From Anas platyrhynchos (Eukaryota; Chordata; Aves; Anseriformes; Anatidae): a stretch of DNA of 64,000 nt. Both the position numbers and the translations under genes were made by a program. The stretch covers positions 35,077,001-35,141,000 of the forward strand of contig NC_092594.1 of the NCBI RefSeq assembly GCF_047663525.1. Direction: 5' to 3'. The notes under the pieces are model-generated. The model worked only from the letters and a program-made list of their open reading frames with translations, made no database searches and was not told the DNA's origin. Of the stretch, positions 13,201-25,423 are shown in pieces (position 1 is the first letter of the stretch; the number at the start of each line of letters is the position of its first letter).

Positions 13201-16200
13201 AACACAAACCAAGGTGTTGTAGCTTTATAAACACTTGACCAATACAAACTGCAAAATCCAATCAGGGGGAAAGATTTTGTTCATCCTCGTCATGGCTGCT
13301 GACCTGACGATGGGGATGAAATCGACAGAGACACAAATACAGAAAACGTGTTAGCAGAGAATTAAGTGGAGCAGTACTTACTGTTGAAGAAAAGCTTTTC
13401 ATCCTTTGAATGAACTTCTTGAACCTGTTGTCATTTTGACTGTAACCAATTTCAAACAGATTGAGTTTCTGTATACTGAAGCTGAAGCTAGACTGAGAAG
13501 TTTTTTGCCTTAGGACATTTCTTTCATAACTTGAGTAGGAGTCATATTCAGTCATTGTAAATTCATATTTGCCTTTGGTCTAAACAGAAAGCAAAAACAA
13601 CACACTTTATTTCCTGCGTAGTGATCATATACCTGAAGCATGGAAAGGGAGAACAGATACAAATATATTTGTGAATTAATGCTTGCACTTTGAAGATGAA
13701 AAGCCTTGTATAATTGCAAAGCATTACTGTTATTGACACTACTACTTCAAGAATACCTGATTTATAGCAGTAGGAAAGCTACGATCTCCTCCATACTGCA
13801 AGGACCTCAGGCCTTTACTGAATATGTCAATCTTATGCAAAGAAGGTGAAACATAGACAGCAATGGAAGTAGAAACCCTGAGAGGAAAAGGTTTCCTAAT
13901 GGACTACAGTCAAAAAGGCCTAGGCTTTGCAGTGGGGAGGTTCAAGGGAACTTTGCCATCTATTCCAGTGCACGCAGATCTTAATATAAAGGCACCGTTC
14001 CAAGTCCATCTACTGCATGGGTTATTAGCCCTAAAAGTTGGGCTACACTCAGTCTCATCCCATTTGATTGCATGAGCTCTGAAATCCTTCAAAAAATAAT
14101 TTAGTAATGAAACTTGATCGGTATTTTGTGCTAAATTTATTGGAATATACTTATGTATGCTTAGCTGCAGAAGAATCTGACACGTACCTCTGGTACATAG
14201 CTTTCTACATTGTATGGTTTTCTGAATCTCGTGTCCACAATATAATGGGGAGAACATCCCCCAGCGTAGTACTTGTGATCAAGAACTAATCCTTCCAAGT
14301 TGTTAGTGAAGATATTTAACCTGTATATGAAGCATAACAGCAAAATATTAAATTTATCATTGATTTAGGGGTACACATCAAATGGGTTGGGTGAGAAAGG
14401 CAAAAGGGTTTCATGCTTAGCTGACAGCTCTTTGTTGCATACTTCTTTATTCTGAAAGCCCAACAGAAAGCTCTGTCTCTTCCACTGTTTGATCAGCCCA
14501 AACCCTCCAAAAAAACTCAATGCCTGACAAGCAAACAAAAGACAGAGACAAATTTTGACACTTTGCTGAGTATGACATCAATTACAAAGGCAGTTTTATC
14601 TACCCGACTAGGAACAACACTGGAGAATTATGCTCATGTCATCAGCCCAGACTCATTTTTAATCGACATTTTATTTGTTCTAGTTTATCAGTCATAATCT
14701 TTGCTGTGTTGGTCAACCACAGGTCAGTGGACAAGAAGTAAAAATTGTCAGGGAATAAGATCTAGGCAGCCAAACAATCCTTTACCAGCTCCTTGAAGTC
14801 ACTGGGAAGCTTTACTTTGACTACAAGGGATGAAGGACAGTGACCTGTGCCCAGGAAGGATGCAGCGCTGCAACCTTTTTTCATGGAGTAATTTAGCCAG
14901 GCTCACTGCTTTTCCCACTGCTGCTGGTGGGTTAGTTGTAGGAAAAACCTTTCTGTTACTCGCTGTCAGGACAGCCTAACAGCACCCCTGTGGCACACAG
15001 CTGAGGACATGCTACTCATCTCCAAAATTCATCATCAAATGGTAATGAGTCATTAGAGGACACCCCCCTCACAAAAAAACCCTTAAAAATTTACTATAGT
15101 CCATGTTGTGTTCTCATTACTGTTCCTGGCCTCTGCTAGACCTGCCTCTCCTTGTTTTGGGGAGAGAGACTTGCATGATAATGACACTGAAGCTGTAAAA
15201 TATTAACTCTAATTTTAGAACAAACTGAGAAGGAGGGAAGTCCACTAAAAGCAAATTACTGAGCAATTGTAGCTTCAAAGAGATGAGAAGCATGTTCCCA
15301 TAATTGTCCAACATTATTTTAAATTTTGATTAAACTCAGAAGTACAAAGCATTAGCAATGACATGAACAGCAGCCATATCTCCTGAGAGTAAGTAGGAAA
15401 TTATCATTTTCCTACAATGTTTTTTTCTTTTTTTTTTTTTTGTTAAGTAAAAAGCATTTATTTTTTTTCCTGCAGAATTAAAAAAAAAAAAGAATCTTTT
15501 CACACAGTGTGATCTTACAGGAAGTTGCCACAGTTGTAGCCAGTAAAAGCTGTTTCAGTTCAGATGTGGATTTGAATCCTCACAAAGCTGGGGCTTGCTA
15601 ACATGCAAGCAATAAACCACTACACTGTGAAAAAATACAACTCCACAGATAGGTTCAGATTCTAGGCAACGCAAGATGCTGGTTTAAGACACTTGTGAAA
15701 AAAAAAAAAAAAGAAGATTGAATCTCTGTCACTGATTGATTTAAGTACCTGTAGACACAAGGGAAGTGTTTGGTGTCTACACTTCTCTTTTCACTCCCCA
15801 GGGGTTGGCAATACCAAGGGCACACTCCAGCTCATGCAGTATCCACTTGCAGGCTGAGCTGATGGTCTCTGCAGGGTGTACATGTACTCCTGGATACATC
15901 TGGGACTTTACTCACCATGTCTCTCCCAGAAAGACTCACAGAGTCAATAAGGATTTTCCCACTGGGCTTTGGATCAGGACCCCAAATGCTGTCCGACTGT
16001 AACTCCTGGACACAGCGATGGCTACAGCTCTTCTTGGGTCAGTGTTTGTGGCTGAAGCCATTACCCTTGTACAAAACATCTCATGAAGTTCATGGGCTTA
16101 CCCTTTTGCCAGATTCTCTATTCCCCAGTATTGCTCCATCTTCCGGTCACATTTCTGAAACACTTTTTTGCAGTTTTTTTCATCTGACTGGTCCCCGCAG

Positions 16201-19200
16201 TCATCATCCCCATTACAAAGCAGCCTCCGCATAATGCATCTCCCTAGGTTGCAATACATACATTACTCAGAAAACAATCTAGTGTCATGCTTAGTGGCAA
16301 TATTGCAAAATCACAGTCCCCCAGCTCAGAGTCTAGAAGAAAAATAAAAGACTCTTGTAATATATGGTTCAAAACTACCTGGAAAATATTTCATAGAATC
16401 ACAGAATCGTTTAGGTTGGAAAAGACCTTTAAGATTATCAAGTCCAACTGTTAACCTAGCACTGTCAAGTCTACCACCAAACCATATTCCCATTCACTGT
16501 ATCTTTTAAATACCTCTGGGGATGGTGGCTCAGCCACTTCCATGAGCCTTTGATTTTTAATCACCAAATTCCACTTACTCAGTTTTGCTCAAAACTTTTC
16601 AAAATCTTAAAATCTTTTTCAATCTAAGGTAAAAAAAATCAACAACAACAACAAAAACATAACTTAAAGCATAAAACAGGACAGAATATTTTATGAAAAA
16701 AAAACACTTACATTGGGATTGTTCTGCAGACAGTACATGATATTATTTTTTCTCTTCCCATGTCCCTCATTACTGAATTCTTGTTTCCCAGCCTCATCAA
16801 AACTCACATATTGGGTACAAGACTGGATCAGCAGTGCCTCTTCTTTACCCCTGAGCAGAAAAATGGAGCCCAGCAGCTTTGCCCCATCTCCTGCCCCTCT
16901 GCTGCATTGCCCTGCTCCCTGCACACTTTCTCCCTACTGCCAGGGAGCAGGCACAAAGCAGAGGCTGACCAAATTCTAGAGATGGCTAATGCCTACCTTG
17001 CTTTCCCACACTGTTTGGAGAGTCCTTGACTAATCAGTCATTCACATGGATGGAGAGAAATGCCACAGGGAGCACCATAATAACTTGTACTCTTGGGTAT
17101 GTGATGCTTGGTACATGTTCTGCTGTTGCCATCATAACCACTTGTGCTACAGATTTTACTGACACAACTAGCTTTTAACTTGTATTTGGATTTTTTTGAG
17201 ATTCTAAAGACATGCTTTAGACTAACATGTTGACTTACAGAGTCACTCAAAATCACTGATGCAAATACACCACAAGCATGGATGGGCCAGGGTCAATGTC
17301 TGACATCTCTTTAGCCTGGCAAATTCATGTAGAAGAGGAAAGTTGCATGTGGTGATGTCAGAGATGTCACCTGCACACCACCATGCAGTGAATCCTTACC
17401 TGTAACTGCACACACAAAACCTTCACATCTGACTTTATTTCTGCAAGGATTATTCGTAACACAGTCTTCAGTTTCTTTGTCAGAGTAATCACACGGCTCT
17501 CCATTGAACTGAGAAGGTTGTTCCAGGCGGGCAAACCTGTACTGTGATGAAATAACAGAATATTGACTGGAGCGTACAGAAATTGTGAATTTTATGGTTC
17601 CCTAGTTCAAAAACAAACTTTGTGCTGGGGAGATCTAAGAGCAGAATGATTAAAAAAAAAAAAGTGTAGGCAAAGAAGCGTGACACTGCTAACACACCTC
17701 ACTTCAAATGTTTCTGATCTGGGACAGTTTAAATTTTACTAAGTAAGGTTTGAGAACTGGAAGGGATAATGGAAAGTTTGCTTTTATATGACAGTTTGTT
17801 TAAATGTGCCTGACAGCGGAGTGCGGGCATTTGCAAGCGTAAGGAAGGATTCAGTTACATCTCCTCTCTTTCAATTAACGCTGGTAACGACATCCCTTGT
17901 TATTTTCTGTCAGTGTATTTACTTGGCCCTCTGTATCATTAGGGATTTTTTCCGCCCACAACACTGCTGTGAAGCAGTCAATTACTCCGTCCAATATGTT
18001 AGCCCTCCTTTTTTTTTTTTTTTTTTTTTCCCCAGCTTTTAAGATTAACTATTTGATACAAAGCTTCACTCTTCACGACTCACAGTACTGGTAATTCCTG
18101 GTTGAGCCTTCTCCAGTTTGTTAGCAGAGCTCCCTCTAGCAATGAGGATTTTGCTGTTCATACTACTGGGGTCATTACCTCCGTCTGATGGGGCTCCTCT
18201 GGTAGGGAATGTTTGTTGGCAGACAACAAAAAGCATCTTAATCCTAAGAGGCACCGACCGTCCCCAGGTCCTACAGGGGACCAGCAGTGGGACGGTGCCT
18301 TCTCAGGCTTCATGCCCTGGCCACAAGCACTCACCCGTTTCTTCTGGCAGGGATCACACTTGCTCCACGAGGACCACGTGGAGAGGATGCAGTCGCGTGG
18401 CTGCGGCACGTCTCCTGTGGACCGAGGTCGCCTGCTGTTGGCCACGCTGCTGTTGGTGCCACCCAGCCCCATGGACTCCTTCCCACCACTGCATTCAACA
18501 ACACGAGAGCTTCAGCGTGTGAAAACGATGAGGTCAGAACAACCTGGCCTATGTCTGTGCAAAACTACATGCCGAAGAGGATTATCACCTGTTAAACCAC
18601 ACCACATGGGAACCACAACCCTCGTCCCAGCAGCCTGGGCATCATCTCAAGCTGCTTGAGCCCTACAGAATAACCCAGCAAAGTGGCCAGCAGGAAAATC
18701 TGCACCACCTGCTCCTGCCCTTGTCCCCCTGCTCCCTGCTCTTGCTGTACCCAGTCCCTGGCTGCTATATGCGATGAATAGCTCCAGGGCCAGGCACCCC
18801 ACAACAAACACCAGCTGCAATGCAAAGGATGGCTTGCACACACTCCTTATTTTTCAAAACCAGGCTTAAGTGCCTCCTTTTGCCAAGCAGGTGATTTTTT
18901 TCTCAAGCTGGGCAAAACTATTATCTACTCTCAGTTCTCAATAGTCATTAACCCATTAATCCCATTCATCCCAGCGATGAATCTGAACCCCAAGTGTGAG
19001 CCTCCACTCTTCTGCCCCACCATGTACAACTGTCTCCAAGGTTTCCATGATGCTGCAGCCAAAATGTTGCCTTCTCTTTCAGCAGATTCACTATTTCTGA
19101 TTAAATCCTCGTTCCAGACAAATGCTTCCTTGTAGCACCTAATCTAAGTGGGAAAGCTCAAATAAAATATTGACAGTGAGTTTCTTTTCATACCACTTTG

Positions 19201-19939
19201 ACAACCAAACTCCCTCTGCTGTGTTCCCAGCTCCTTTGCCAATACAAGGATAGCACCCGCTGAAGCTGTATGATTTACTGCCTGACAAGGGGCTCTCATT
19301 ACTGTGTATTAAAAAATCACACGGAATAAAGGAATTACAAAAACTCATCAGCTCACTGAAGCATGAATTCAGAGCTCAAAGTTCAGAGAACAGTGGAAAA
19401 ATGCAGTTAGACCATAAGTATTACAGACACTGATCGACTGCAGCCCCTTGAAAGAGCAAAATCTATTAAGCTGATAGAGAAAGAAACAAGTATCAGGCAG
19501 ATTTTTGCCATTTATGTACTCAAACAAAATGAAACCTCTTCCTTCCAGCACACTTCTGGGCAGCTGGCACGTCAGGAGGTTGCACGTTGCAAACACAACT
19601 CTCCATTACAATGCGACCGGGGCAATTTGTCGTACCAGATTTATCAGACGGGATTACTTTTCCCAAGTCAGACACAACGCACCACGTTAACTTCCAAACA
19701 ATGTCTTTTACTATTCATTAGAAACACAGAAATAGCTCAAGACAGCAATTACGCCCCATAGAGAGTAAAAGCAGACAGTCGGTGCTGATTTTCCCAGTTT
19801 TATCATAACACCCCAAGGACATCCCTTTAGAAAAGTTCACTTACCCAAAGCAATGAACATTTAGGAAGCCGAGTGTGGCAAAAAGCAGCAGCAGTTTGAT
19901 GGGGTACAGAGCAAACACTGTCTGTACCGTACTCATCAT
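4117..19939 (-). CDS. C8B: Complement component C8 beta chain, complete 12-exon gene
   Basis: Secreted plasma subunit of the terminal complement pathway. In C8 (alpha, beta, gamma) the beta chain docks C8 onto C5b-7 and takes part in the membrane attack pore. Twelve exons, all with GT/AG borders and agreeing phases, join to 590 codons plus stop; the human chain is about 591. Order: signal peptide about 1-31; propeptide with an RRPR/S furin-type site at 51-55; TSP1 about 64-110 (WSSW at 70-73); LDLRa about 121-155 (acidic CGDQSDE near the end); MACPF about 160-500 with signature Y-x6-YGTHY at 333-344; EGF-like 503-534; second TSP1 545-590 (W548, W551, W554). The second TSP1, and close identity to mammalian C8B around [10 protein letters not shown] and GGASEHIT, separate it from C9. 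No frameshift or stop is seen, so it should be functional. Introns are 0.4-3.6 kb. Confidence 0.97.
5085..5345 (+). mobile_element. Decayed CR1/L3-like LINE fragment
   Basis: The stretch from TTAATGAGCTGGAAGAAGTA through GATCATCCTAAACTAGAAGG and on to AACGCATGGTAGCGTATCTA follows the layout of the 3' part of CR1-clade reverse-transcriptase ORFs (the codons for a DD-T-KLGG-type motif, then a spaced run of lysine and arginine codons), heavily mutated. The long open frame on this strand (5153-5482) is explained by this. Assigned from memory of the family's appearance, not by alignment. Confidence 0.4.
5602..5670 (-). CDS. C8B: C8B exon 11: EGF-like module end
   Basis: A 69-base exon encoding [18 protein letters not shown], the second half of the EGF-like module (residues 518-540). 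The flanking splice sites are strong (TGCTTTCAG and GTAAGC). Confidence 0.95.
6854..7007 (-). CDS. C8B: C8B exon 10: MACPF end and EGF-like start
   Basis: Residues 467-517. [15 protein letters not shown] is followed by an amphipathic helix and [11 protein letters not shown], the first three cysteines of the EGF-like module. Ends in phase 1; donor GTAGGA is non-ideal but the phase with exon 11 is exact. Confidence 0.95.
9212..9375 (-). CDS. C8B: C8B exon 9: MACPF C-terminal part
   Basis: Residues 413-466. [18 protein letters not shown] and [13 protein letters not shown] closely match the mammalian C8 beta chain. This is the part of the domain expected to hold the second transmembrane hairpin and the final strand. 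The acceptor is TTTTTTGCAG; phase 0 at the donor GTACTG. Confidence 0.96.
9756..9884 (-). CDS. C8B: C8B exon 8: MACPF
   Basis: Residues 370-411, starting [18 protein letters not shown] after the split glycine. The two cysteines correspond to the conserved MACPF disulphide pair. It is more diverged from the mammalian chain than its neighbours. Donor GTAAGC. Confidence 0.93.
11118..11358 (-). CDS. C8B: C8B exon 7: MACPF signature exon
   Basis: Residues 289-368. It holds [20 protein letters not shown] and the MACPF signature ending [13 protein letters not shown], the bend region of the MACPF fold and the best-conserved part of the family. This exon alone identifies C8 beta. Ends in phase 1 at a GTACGT donor. 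Confidence 0.97.
13382..13579 (-). CDS. C8B: C8B exon 6: MACPF
   Basis: Sixty-six codons in phase 0 at both ends (residues 223-288), beginning [19 protein letters not shown]. It falls in the part of the MACPF domain expected to hold the first transmembrane-hairpin (TMH1) cluster. Acceptor CTGTTTAG, donor GTAAGT. Confidence 0.94.
14188..14320 (-). CDS. C8B: C8B exon 5: MACPF N-terminal part
   Basis: Encodes residues 179-222. The motif [14 protein letters not shown] followed by [12 protein letters not shown] is a hallmark of C8/C9-type MACPF proteins near the domain start. Acceptor ATATACAG, donor GTACGT, phases 2 to 0. Confidence 0.95.
16102..16243 (-). CDS. C8B: C8B exon 4: LDLRa module and MACPF entry
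   Basis: Encodes residues 132-177 with split glycines at both ends. [16 protein letters not shown] contains the conserved calcium-binding acidic residues of LDLRa repeats. The segment after it ([13 protein letters not shown]) starts the MACPF domain. Donor GTAAGC. Confidence 0.95.
16391..16550 (-). mobile_element. CR1 LINE, 5'-truncated 3' end
   Basis: Starts TCATAGAATCACAGAATCGT, followed by the AGGTTGGAAAAGACCT and AAGTCCAACTGTTAACCTAG blocks. This is the reverse complement of the avian CR1 3' UTR and its ATTCTATG-type terminus, so the element lies on the minus strand, inside C8B intron 4. It is about 160 bases and severely 5'-truncated, as most CR1 copies are. Confidence 0.93.
17400..17541 (-). 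CDS. C8B: C8B exon 3: TSP1 end and LDLRa start
   Basis: Encodes residues 84-130 plus one base, beginning [17 protein letters not shown] and ending CEGFVCAVT. The cysteines finish the first TSP1 and start the LDL-receptor class A module. The acceptor is CACAG before TAC; a second CAG five bases in would break the frame. The donor is GTAAGG. Confidence 0.95.
18009..18029 (+). repeat. Poly(T) run, 21 bases
   Basis: Uninterrupted T21 followed by CCCCAG, inside C8B intron 2. On the plus strand it looks like a splice acceptor, but nothing coding follows. Confidence 0.9.
18335..18488 (-). CDS. C8B: C8B exon 2: propeptide and first TSP1 start
   Basis: The exon starts with T, completing the Gly codon split from exon 1. 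It carries an NSS glycosylation sequon (44-46), the basic propeptide site RRPRS (51-55), and the first TSP1 core [19 protein letters not shown]. WxxW is the usual C-mannosylation motif of complement TSP1 domains. It ends in phase 0 at a GTGAGT donor. The acceptor TTGAATGCAG has a modest pyrimidine tract; the exact match of phase with exon 1 supports it. Confidence 0.92.
19845..19939 (-). CDS. C8B: C8B exon 1: start codon and signal peptide
   Basis: Two adjacent ATGs (19939 and 19936) open a frame with a basic residue and then a run of hydrophobic residues ([12 protein letters not shown]). It ends in phase 2 (TTT GG) at a GTAAGT donor. I took the first ATG, but the second could be used without changing the signal peptide's character. 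Signal cleavage is expected near residue 30. A longer overlapping frame at 19827-20168 is in a different register and is a shadow. Confidence 0.88.
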
Positions 19940-20250
19940 GCCAATGTACTGGCGGCGATTCGAAACCACCACCGCTCCTCTCCCGGTCTGCAGGAGGATT
20001 TGAGAACGGTTCGAGCAGAAAAGGACGAACTGCTGGCTCGTTGGATTTCCACACGGTAAACAGCAGATGACCCGCCACCTGGCAAATCTGCAAGGTAAAC
20101 TTTGTAATTGTTAGCACACAGCTTTCTGCAGGCAAGTGGGAAGAAAGCAGAGATCCGTCCCGAAGCAATTTACACTTTCATTTGCAATGCTCCTTTCAAG
20201 AGGCAGAAATAAATGAATATTTCAACAAATGAATTACTCAAGTCTTGGCA
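19940..20250 (-). promoter_or_regulatory. C8B: C8B 5' flank (putative promoter / 5' UTR)
   Basis: Sequence immediately upstream of the C8B start. On the sense strand it contains ATTGCAAATG at about 20180-20190, a C/EBP-like half-site arrangement, and an AT-rich block around 20200-20235, both common in liver promoters. A possible 3' splice site (TTTACCTTGCAG at about 20088-20099) could mean a separate non-coding first exon. No clear TATA box was placed. Position and function are inferred. Confidence 0.3.
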
Positions 20251-23200
20251 AAAGGGAAGCAGTAAGTGAACCAAAGCCAGCTCTCTAGGAGTAGACTGCA
20301 AAATCATTCATCTATTTCTGCTTTTAATGCCTGTTTGTCTCCCGGAGGAAGGCCGGGCAGTTCCTCTGCCTGCACAGGGATCCCGGGTGCTGCCTCTCGC
20401 CGGGGCTTGGGCCTTTCCCCCAAATACCCAAAGCCCTGAGGCCACAGGCATGAGACCTGACAGGGTATTGACCTATGTGGGCATAAATAGGGCAGAGAAC
20501 TCACCAGGGGCTGCCTCCCAGCAGCTCAGTCAAGCTTTCAGAGGCAGATTGGGATCCTCAAAAACTCACTGGGTATTTCTTCAGTTGCCTGTTGAGGCAG
20601 CATTCACAGGCCCGCTGCTTCTTGATCTGGGTATGGCTCTCTTTGACAACAGCCTTCCTCTTCAACCTACCGTAAGTATTTTGGAGGGTTAAAGTTCTCC
20701 AAATCTGCATTTCCCTGTACAAAGTGATGTGTATCATTGTTTTCCCAGCCTTCCTCTGGCTGAACACCAGAGGGGTTCTCTGAGGAGATGTGGCCCTGCC
20801 CTGTGGCCTTAGCACCACAGTCTCTTGCCCTGGGCCAAGGATCTGATTGCTCCAATGCCACAAGGAATAAATCCATTTAAAATTGCTCATTACGGGAATG
20901 ATGGATGCTGCACATAAAATTAATCATATTCACTGACACCATCCCAAACCGACCTCAGTGTAATGACCTGGACAAGTGTGTCACCTTTTAAATGTGTTGT
21001 ACTCACCTCACAGATGGCACCATCTCTGAAAATGAAGTTAACTGGCTGCTGCATTTTTAGTTTGGCAACTTGATGATAACCATTTAACAAAGAGAAGCAC
21101 ATTAACTCAGTCCTTGTAGGAATTTGACCAGAACAGGAAGATTTTTTATTGTTTTGGCAGTCGGTTTCTCAGTGTTACTGAACGCAGTCAGTGACCAGCT
21201 GTCCTTCCATCTCCGGACACGGAGGACAAACTATTAGGAAAGATGGCTGAGACTGGCGTTTTGTTTGCTTTTTTTTTGCCTTATTTTTTGTGTGTGTCAA
21301 ATGACTTTGACCCCAGACTAAAATGAAGGTGTGTCTATCTGATACAGCTTGCTCAACCTTTGACATGATTGATTTAACTGTTAATTATTTATGCACAACA
21401 GCAAAAAAAAACAAAACACAAAAATAACACAAAACAACCACTTACAGGAAAGACCTCTCCATCTGCAGGCCCCTTGCTGGCTGAGAAATGCAGTACAAAT
21501 CCAATATTGAAATAGCAGCAAGAGAGAAGCTAAGATTGTAAGCGCAGAGCACACCCTAGGTTTTACTGCAAACCACGATAGTGCCACAGTGTGTGAAGAC
21601 CTCCAAGCAGCTTGCTGCCACGCTGCTCATCTCCGTTTTACTCCTTCTTTCCACACACATCTTAGTGGTGATCATGCCTGCTCCTTAATTAGCAGAAAGA
21701 TGTTAGGTTAAAATCACAGCAGGGACCAAGGAAGCAGAGTTTCCTATATGTTAACATACTGTTCAAAGAGAATTGGAAAGCATAATCACGTTTTCCACAT
21801 CATTTATACCGTGGTTTAACAAGAGGGAGGTCTAACATGCAAAATTCACAATGACAACCACCGCTTGCTTTCCACCTCCTTGCAGCTTGAGGCATAATGG
21901 GTCTGTGGATCAGTGGGAATGTCACCCTGTAGCACCACCTGTGTCCTCTTTCCACAGTTTTGTGCCTTCTTCATTGCTGAGTGTAATAGCCCCGGCTGTC
22001 TGCTGAGCTGTTTTTTAAATCCCAAAGCACTTAACCCTAACAGTGCTCTAAGACACTGAAAGTGGGTTTTATCACACTTGAAAATGAAGGCTCGCAAAGT
22101 GTCCATCATGAGCTTTCAAGTGCAATGCATCCTTTGTAGGGTTCCTAACACCAACAAAAGTTTGTAACCTCTTGCCCCTGTAAATAAAACCCATACAGTT
22201 TCACCAAAGGTGATTTTTTTTTTAACGGCTGCTTTCTGCCCAAATTAAAACTAACACATACTAGTGATGAAAGGCCCTCCGTGGAAAAGGTTAGATGGGA
22301 GCAAGAAGTTTTTATACTGGTCAAAAACAATTTATCTTTCTCCTTTTCTGAAAAAAAAATCTTTTCATTCCCTCCTTCATAACTCGTACTTCCTTCTGCA
22401 GAAGAACATAACTGTCTTATTCAAGGGTAAGAGGGGGATCTTCCACAGATTTTAGTGGTGAAGAGTGTAAGGTGGCAAATACATGGTAAAGGTTACAAAT
22501 AACAAACCCCAAGGAACATTTTCAGATGTTTACTTACACCTGACTCAGCATTTCTGTTTTGCATCATCTTTTCTGTTACTAATACAGTTGTTTTCTGCTA
22601 GTGAAGCTGCTATCTGTAAAGCCCTGGATATAAAAAATTCACCTTGTCAAGCTTATTCTCTGTTTTTGCCTTTTGATTCACTAAAAAGTAATGCCTCATA
22701 ATGGCTTGGTCCAAACTAGGTAAAGGTATTTCTACACTGAAAGCTCTAATTCTAGGGTCCTGTATAGCAGTGGTTGGAGTATCAAGTAAGCAATGAAAGA
22801 AAAAAACACCATCTCCATCTCATCTCCATTGGACTTCAAGATAACACACACAAATTCATTTTCAAACTAGAAACTCAGTGTACTTTGAAGAAAAACTGAG
22901 ATTCTCATCATCTCACTGTCAAATAGCATAAAATTTACAGAGAATTGCAACAGCTTAAAGCTTTATAAGTTCTGCTTATTTCTAATACAACATGCTTCTG
23001 ACCCTGAGAGCTTTTCTCAAGCTCCTAACAACTATCCGCTGTTAAGGAAGACAGAAATGGCACAAAAGTCTTCACACTTGAAGTACCTGGCAATAATTCT
23101 TCATAATCCCTTATTTTCACAAATGTCTGAGGCCGAATGGACATTGATTTGCTGCCTGTTAACCTGTTTTTCTTTTAATCTATTGTGATATCCTTTCCTT

Positions 23201-25417
23201 GCTGGTTAGGAGCATTTACGTAAGTGGTGCTGCGGGAGCTATGAAATGGGATTGAAAAGCTAACAAATTGCATCAGATCTTAAAAGACCTTTAAAAAAAT
23301 ATACCCTGTATCTGAAAACCACTTGAATGGGTAACATTTGAGGCTATTCCTCTTGCTGAGATTTTTCAGGTGCTGATAAAACATTTTAGGGGTGATAGAT
23401 GAGCCACAGGGCAAACACGTACATTGAGATAAGACTATTTAAAGCTCTAAAAACTAATAGCTGGACAATCGTTTCACTAATAGACCTGTTATTCCCTGCC
23501 TCCAGTAGGATAATTTTAGAAAGAGACAGGCAATGTAACAGGTAATCAGGAAATCGTATCAGGACATCTCCCCATATTCCTCACTGTCATGCTGAAATGT
23601 ATAATTTGGTTCCCACATACTTTGAGACAGCCAGTGAAGCAAGAAATAAAACACCCTTCTCCCTTCCCCATGCCACCTCTCTGCTTTATCTGATGTATTC
23701 AAAAAACGGCTCTTTACAGGGCTGCTCCTAAAAAGTGAATTAGACTGAGAAGACCAGCTTGTTCCAGGAGTACATACAGTAACTCTTACAGACCATGACT
23801 TTTGTAGTAATAACATCAAGGCACAGCCAGGAACAGCTGTGAGTCCCACTGGTTTCCCATACAGAAGCAGAATCAGATGCCAGGAGCCTTGCATGAGGCA
23901 GTACAGACAGCGTCAGCAATAGTGGTAATATTTGAGTGGAATAGATGGCCAATGTCACACATTCACTAAAAACCTGCACTTTCTGGCTTCCATATGGGAT
24001 TTCACTTCGTTCATTTACCATCATGTTTTCCGTGTTGGCTTAACGAGACAATTATAGACAATGAATCCAAACCTCTGGAGCAAAACTGACAGCAACCATC
24101 CCCTCTTCTTGCTTTGAAAATGATATTCTTCTGAATGAGGATGGTATTTACCGGAAAACTAATACCCATGACCCTGATAGGACATGAGTTGTTCAGAAAG
24201 AAAAGAAAGAAGGAAATGGTGCATGGAAATATATACCACAACCTTAGAAAAGGAAGCAACATTACCTTTGATCCAACGTAAACCAGTTCAAGTTGAGTAT
24301 TCCCAGTCTGTACAAACAATTCTTTCCCAGAAGTCGCTGACATGGAAAAAAGAGCTCTGTCAAGAGTCCTTGTAAAACTGCACGGTGATCCTGAAAACTG
24401 TTTGCTAAATAAGTTGTCGTTGCTGCAGGAGAGCATGGCCTTAGTAAACATTAATTAAATTAGGATCATTTCTTTACCTACTTACACTTGAGGTGGATAT
24501 TTTTACATTCAATCCACAGATTCCTACCATGCCTAAGTTCCAGTAACACATAATGCTGCAGCATGACCTACTGGACACTTCCAGCAGATGAAAAAGGGAC
24601 AGCAAGAAGACATTTAATTAAATGTATGTGCATACATACTGCTCTCTCTCTTCCTTTATATAGACACATACTTCTTACCCTGAAATTTCAATGTGGACTC
24701 TTCCATATTTGCATTATTTCTTGGCAAAACCATTACTCTTCATTTTGGCTGAAAGATCCAGTGCTTAGTTCCTCTGAAAATCAAGCAATTGCATTTTACA
24801 TGTGGCCTCAGAGCTTCGCACCAGCAGAATACTTCAGCTTACCTTACACAGTGCCACACGAGGCAGAGAAGTCCCACTGGAAAAGAAGGGGACCAATAAT
24901 ACATTTTCTGGATCAAGGCTTGGCTCTCAATTCCGTATGCATTACTGGAAAGTTTGGTGTTTTACTACAAACTTGGAAAACTGTCATGTTTAAATGCACA
25001 ATTTTCATTTTAAATCTTCCTCGAGCAAAATGATTTGCAGCTTCTCATTCTACAGAGTTGCTCCAGCTCTGGTAGCATTACACAGCACGTTTTCCCCAGG
25101 AACACGGGATTTAACAGGAGGTGACTAAAACAGTTAATGTTTCAAACAGCCCAGAAGAGGCCAAAAATAGGGAGGCAGCATCTAAAAGTAGCAAGTTTAG
25201 CCTCTGCAAGATAATCAACAACTAGAGTGATTAAGAAGAGGTATTCTCCAAATAGAGGCAGTTATTTTTCTCAGATATTCTTTCCCGATTATTTAGTACC
25301 TGTCAAAAATTTTGGTCATGACAGATATCCACATTGCACTGTACAAATGCCAGAATTTTCACAGAAGAGCAAAAGCTATGGAACAAACTTAGTGAAATGA
25401 CACCTTTTTAAAATGTT
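20251..25417. other. Intergenic region between DAB1 and C8B
   Basis: No exon pair, RNA gene or clear transposon is seen. Frames up to about 156 codons (24563-25033 plus) have no family features and no splice support. The region separates the presumed end of DAB1 from the C8B promoter, both genes being on the minus strand. Confidence 0.5.
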
Positions 25418-25423
25418 TTTATT
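25418..25423 (-). terminator. DAB1: Candidate distal DAB1 poly(A) signal AATAAA
   Basis: AATAAA on the minus strand, the most downstream of several in the AT-rich 25.4-28.7 kb stretch (others at 25628-25633 and near 26025). It would end the candidate DAB1 3'-UTR exon. Hexamer evidence only. Confidence 0.3.

Larger units (their letters stand above)
4269..19844 (-). other. C8B: C8B introns
   Basis: Eleven introns separate the exons. The largest are 14321-16101, 11359-13381 and 7008-9211. They contain a decayed CR1-like segment (5085-5345), a short CR1 3' end (16391-16550), and homopolymer runs such as T16 at 8397-8412 and 9119-9134, a T-rich run at 15421-15441 and T21 at 18009-18029. I see no other gene on either strand; plus-strand frames such as 18213-18659 are shadows of exon 2. 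Confidence 0.7.

Noticed and set aside
18118..18659. Long plus-strand frames (134 and 148 codons)
   Set aside because: They overlap C8B exon 2 on the opposite strand; the GC-rich exon creates shadow frames.
19827..20168. 113-codon minus-strand frame over C8B exon 1
   Set aside because: It is in another register from the signal-peptide frame, which has the correct phase with exon 2.
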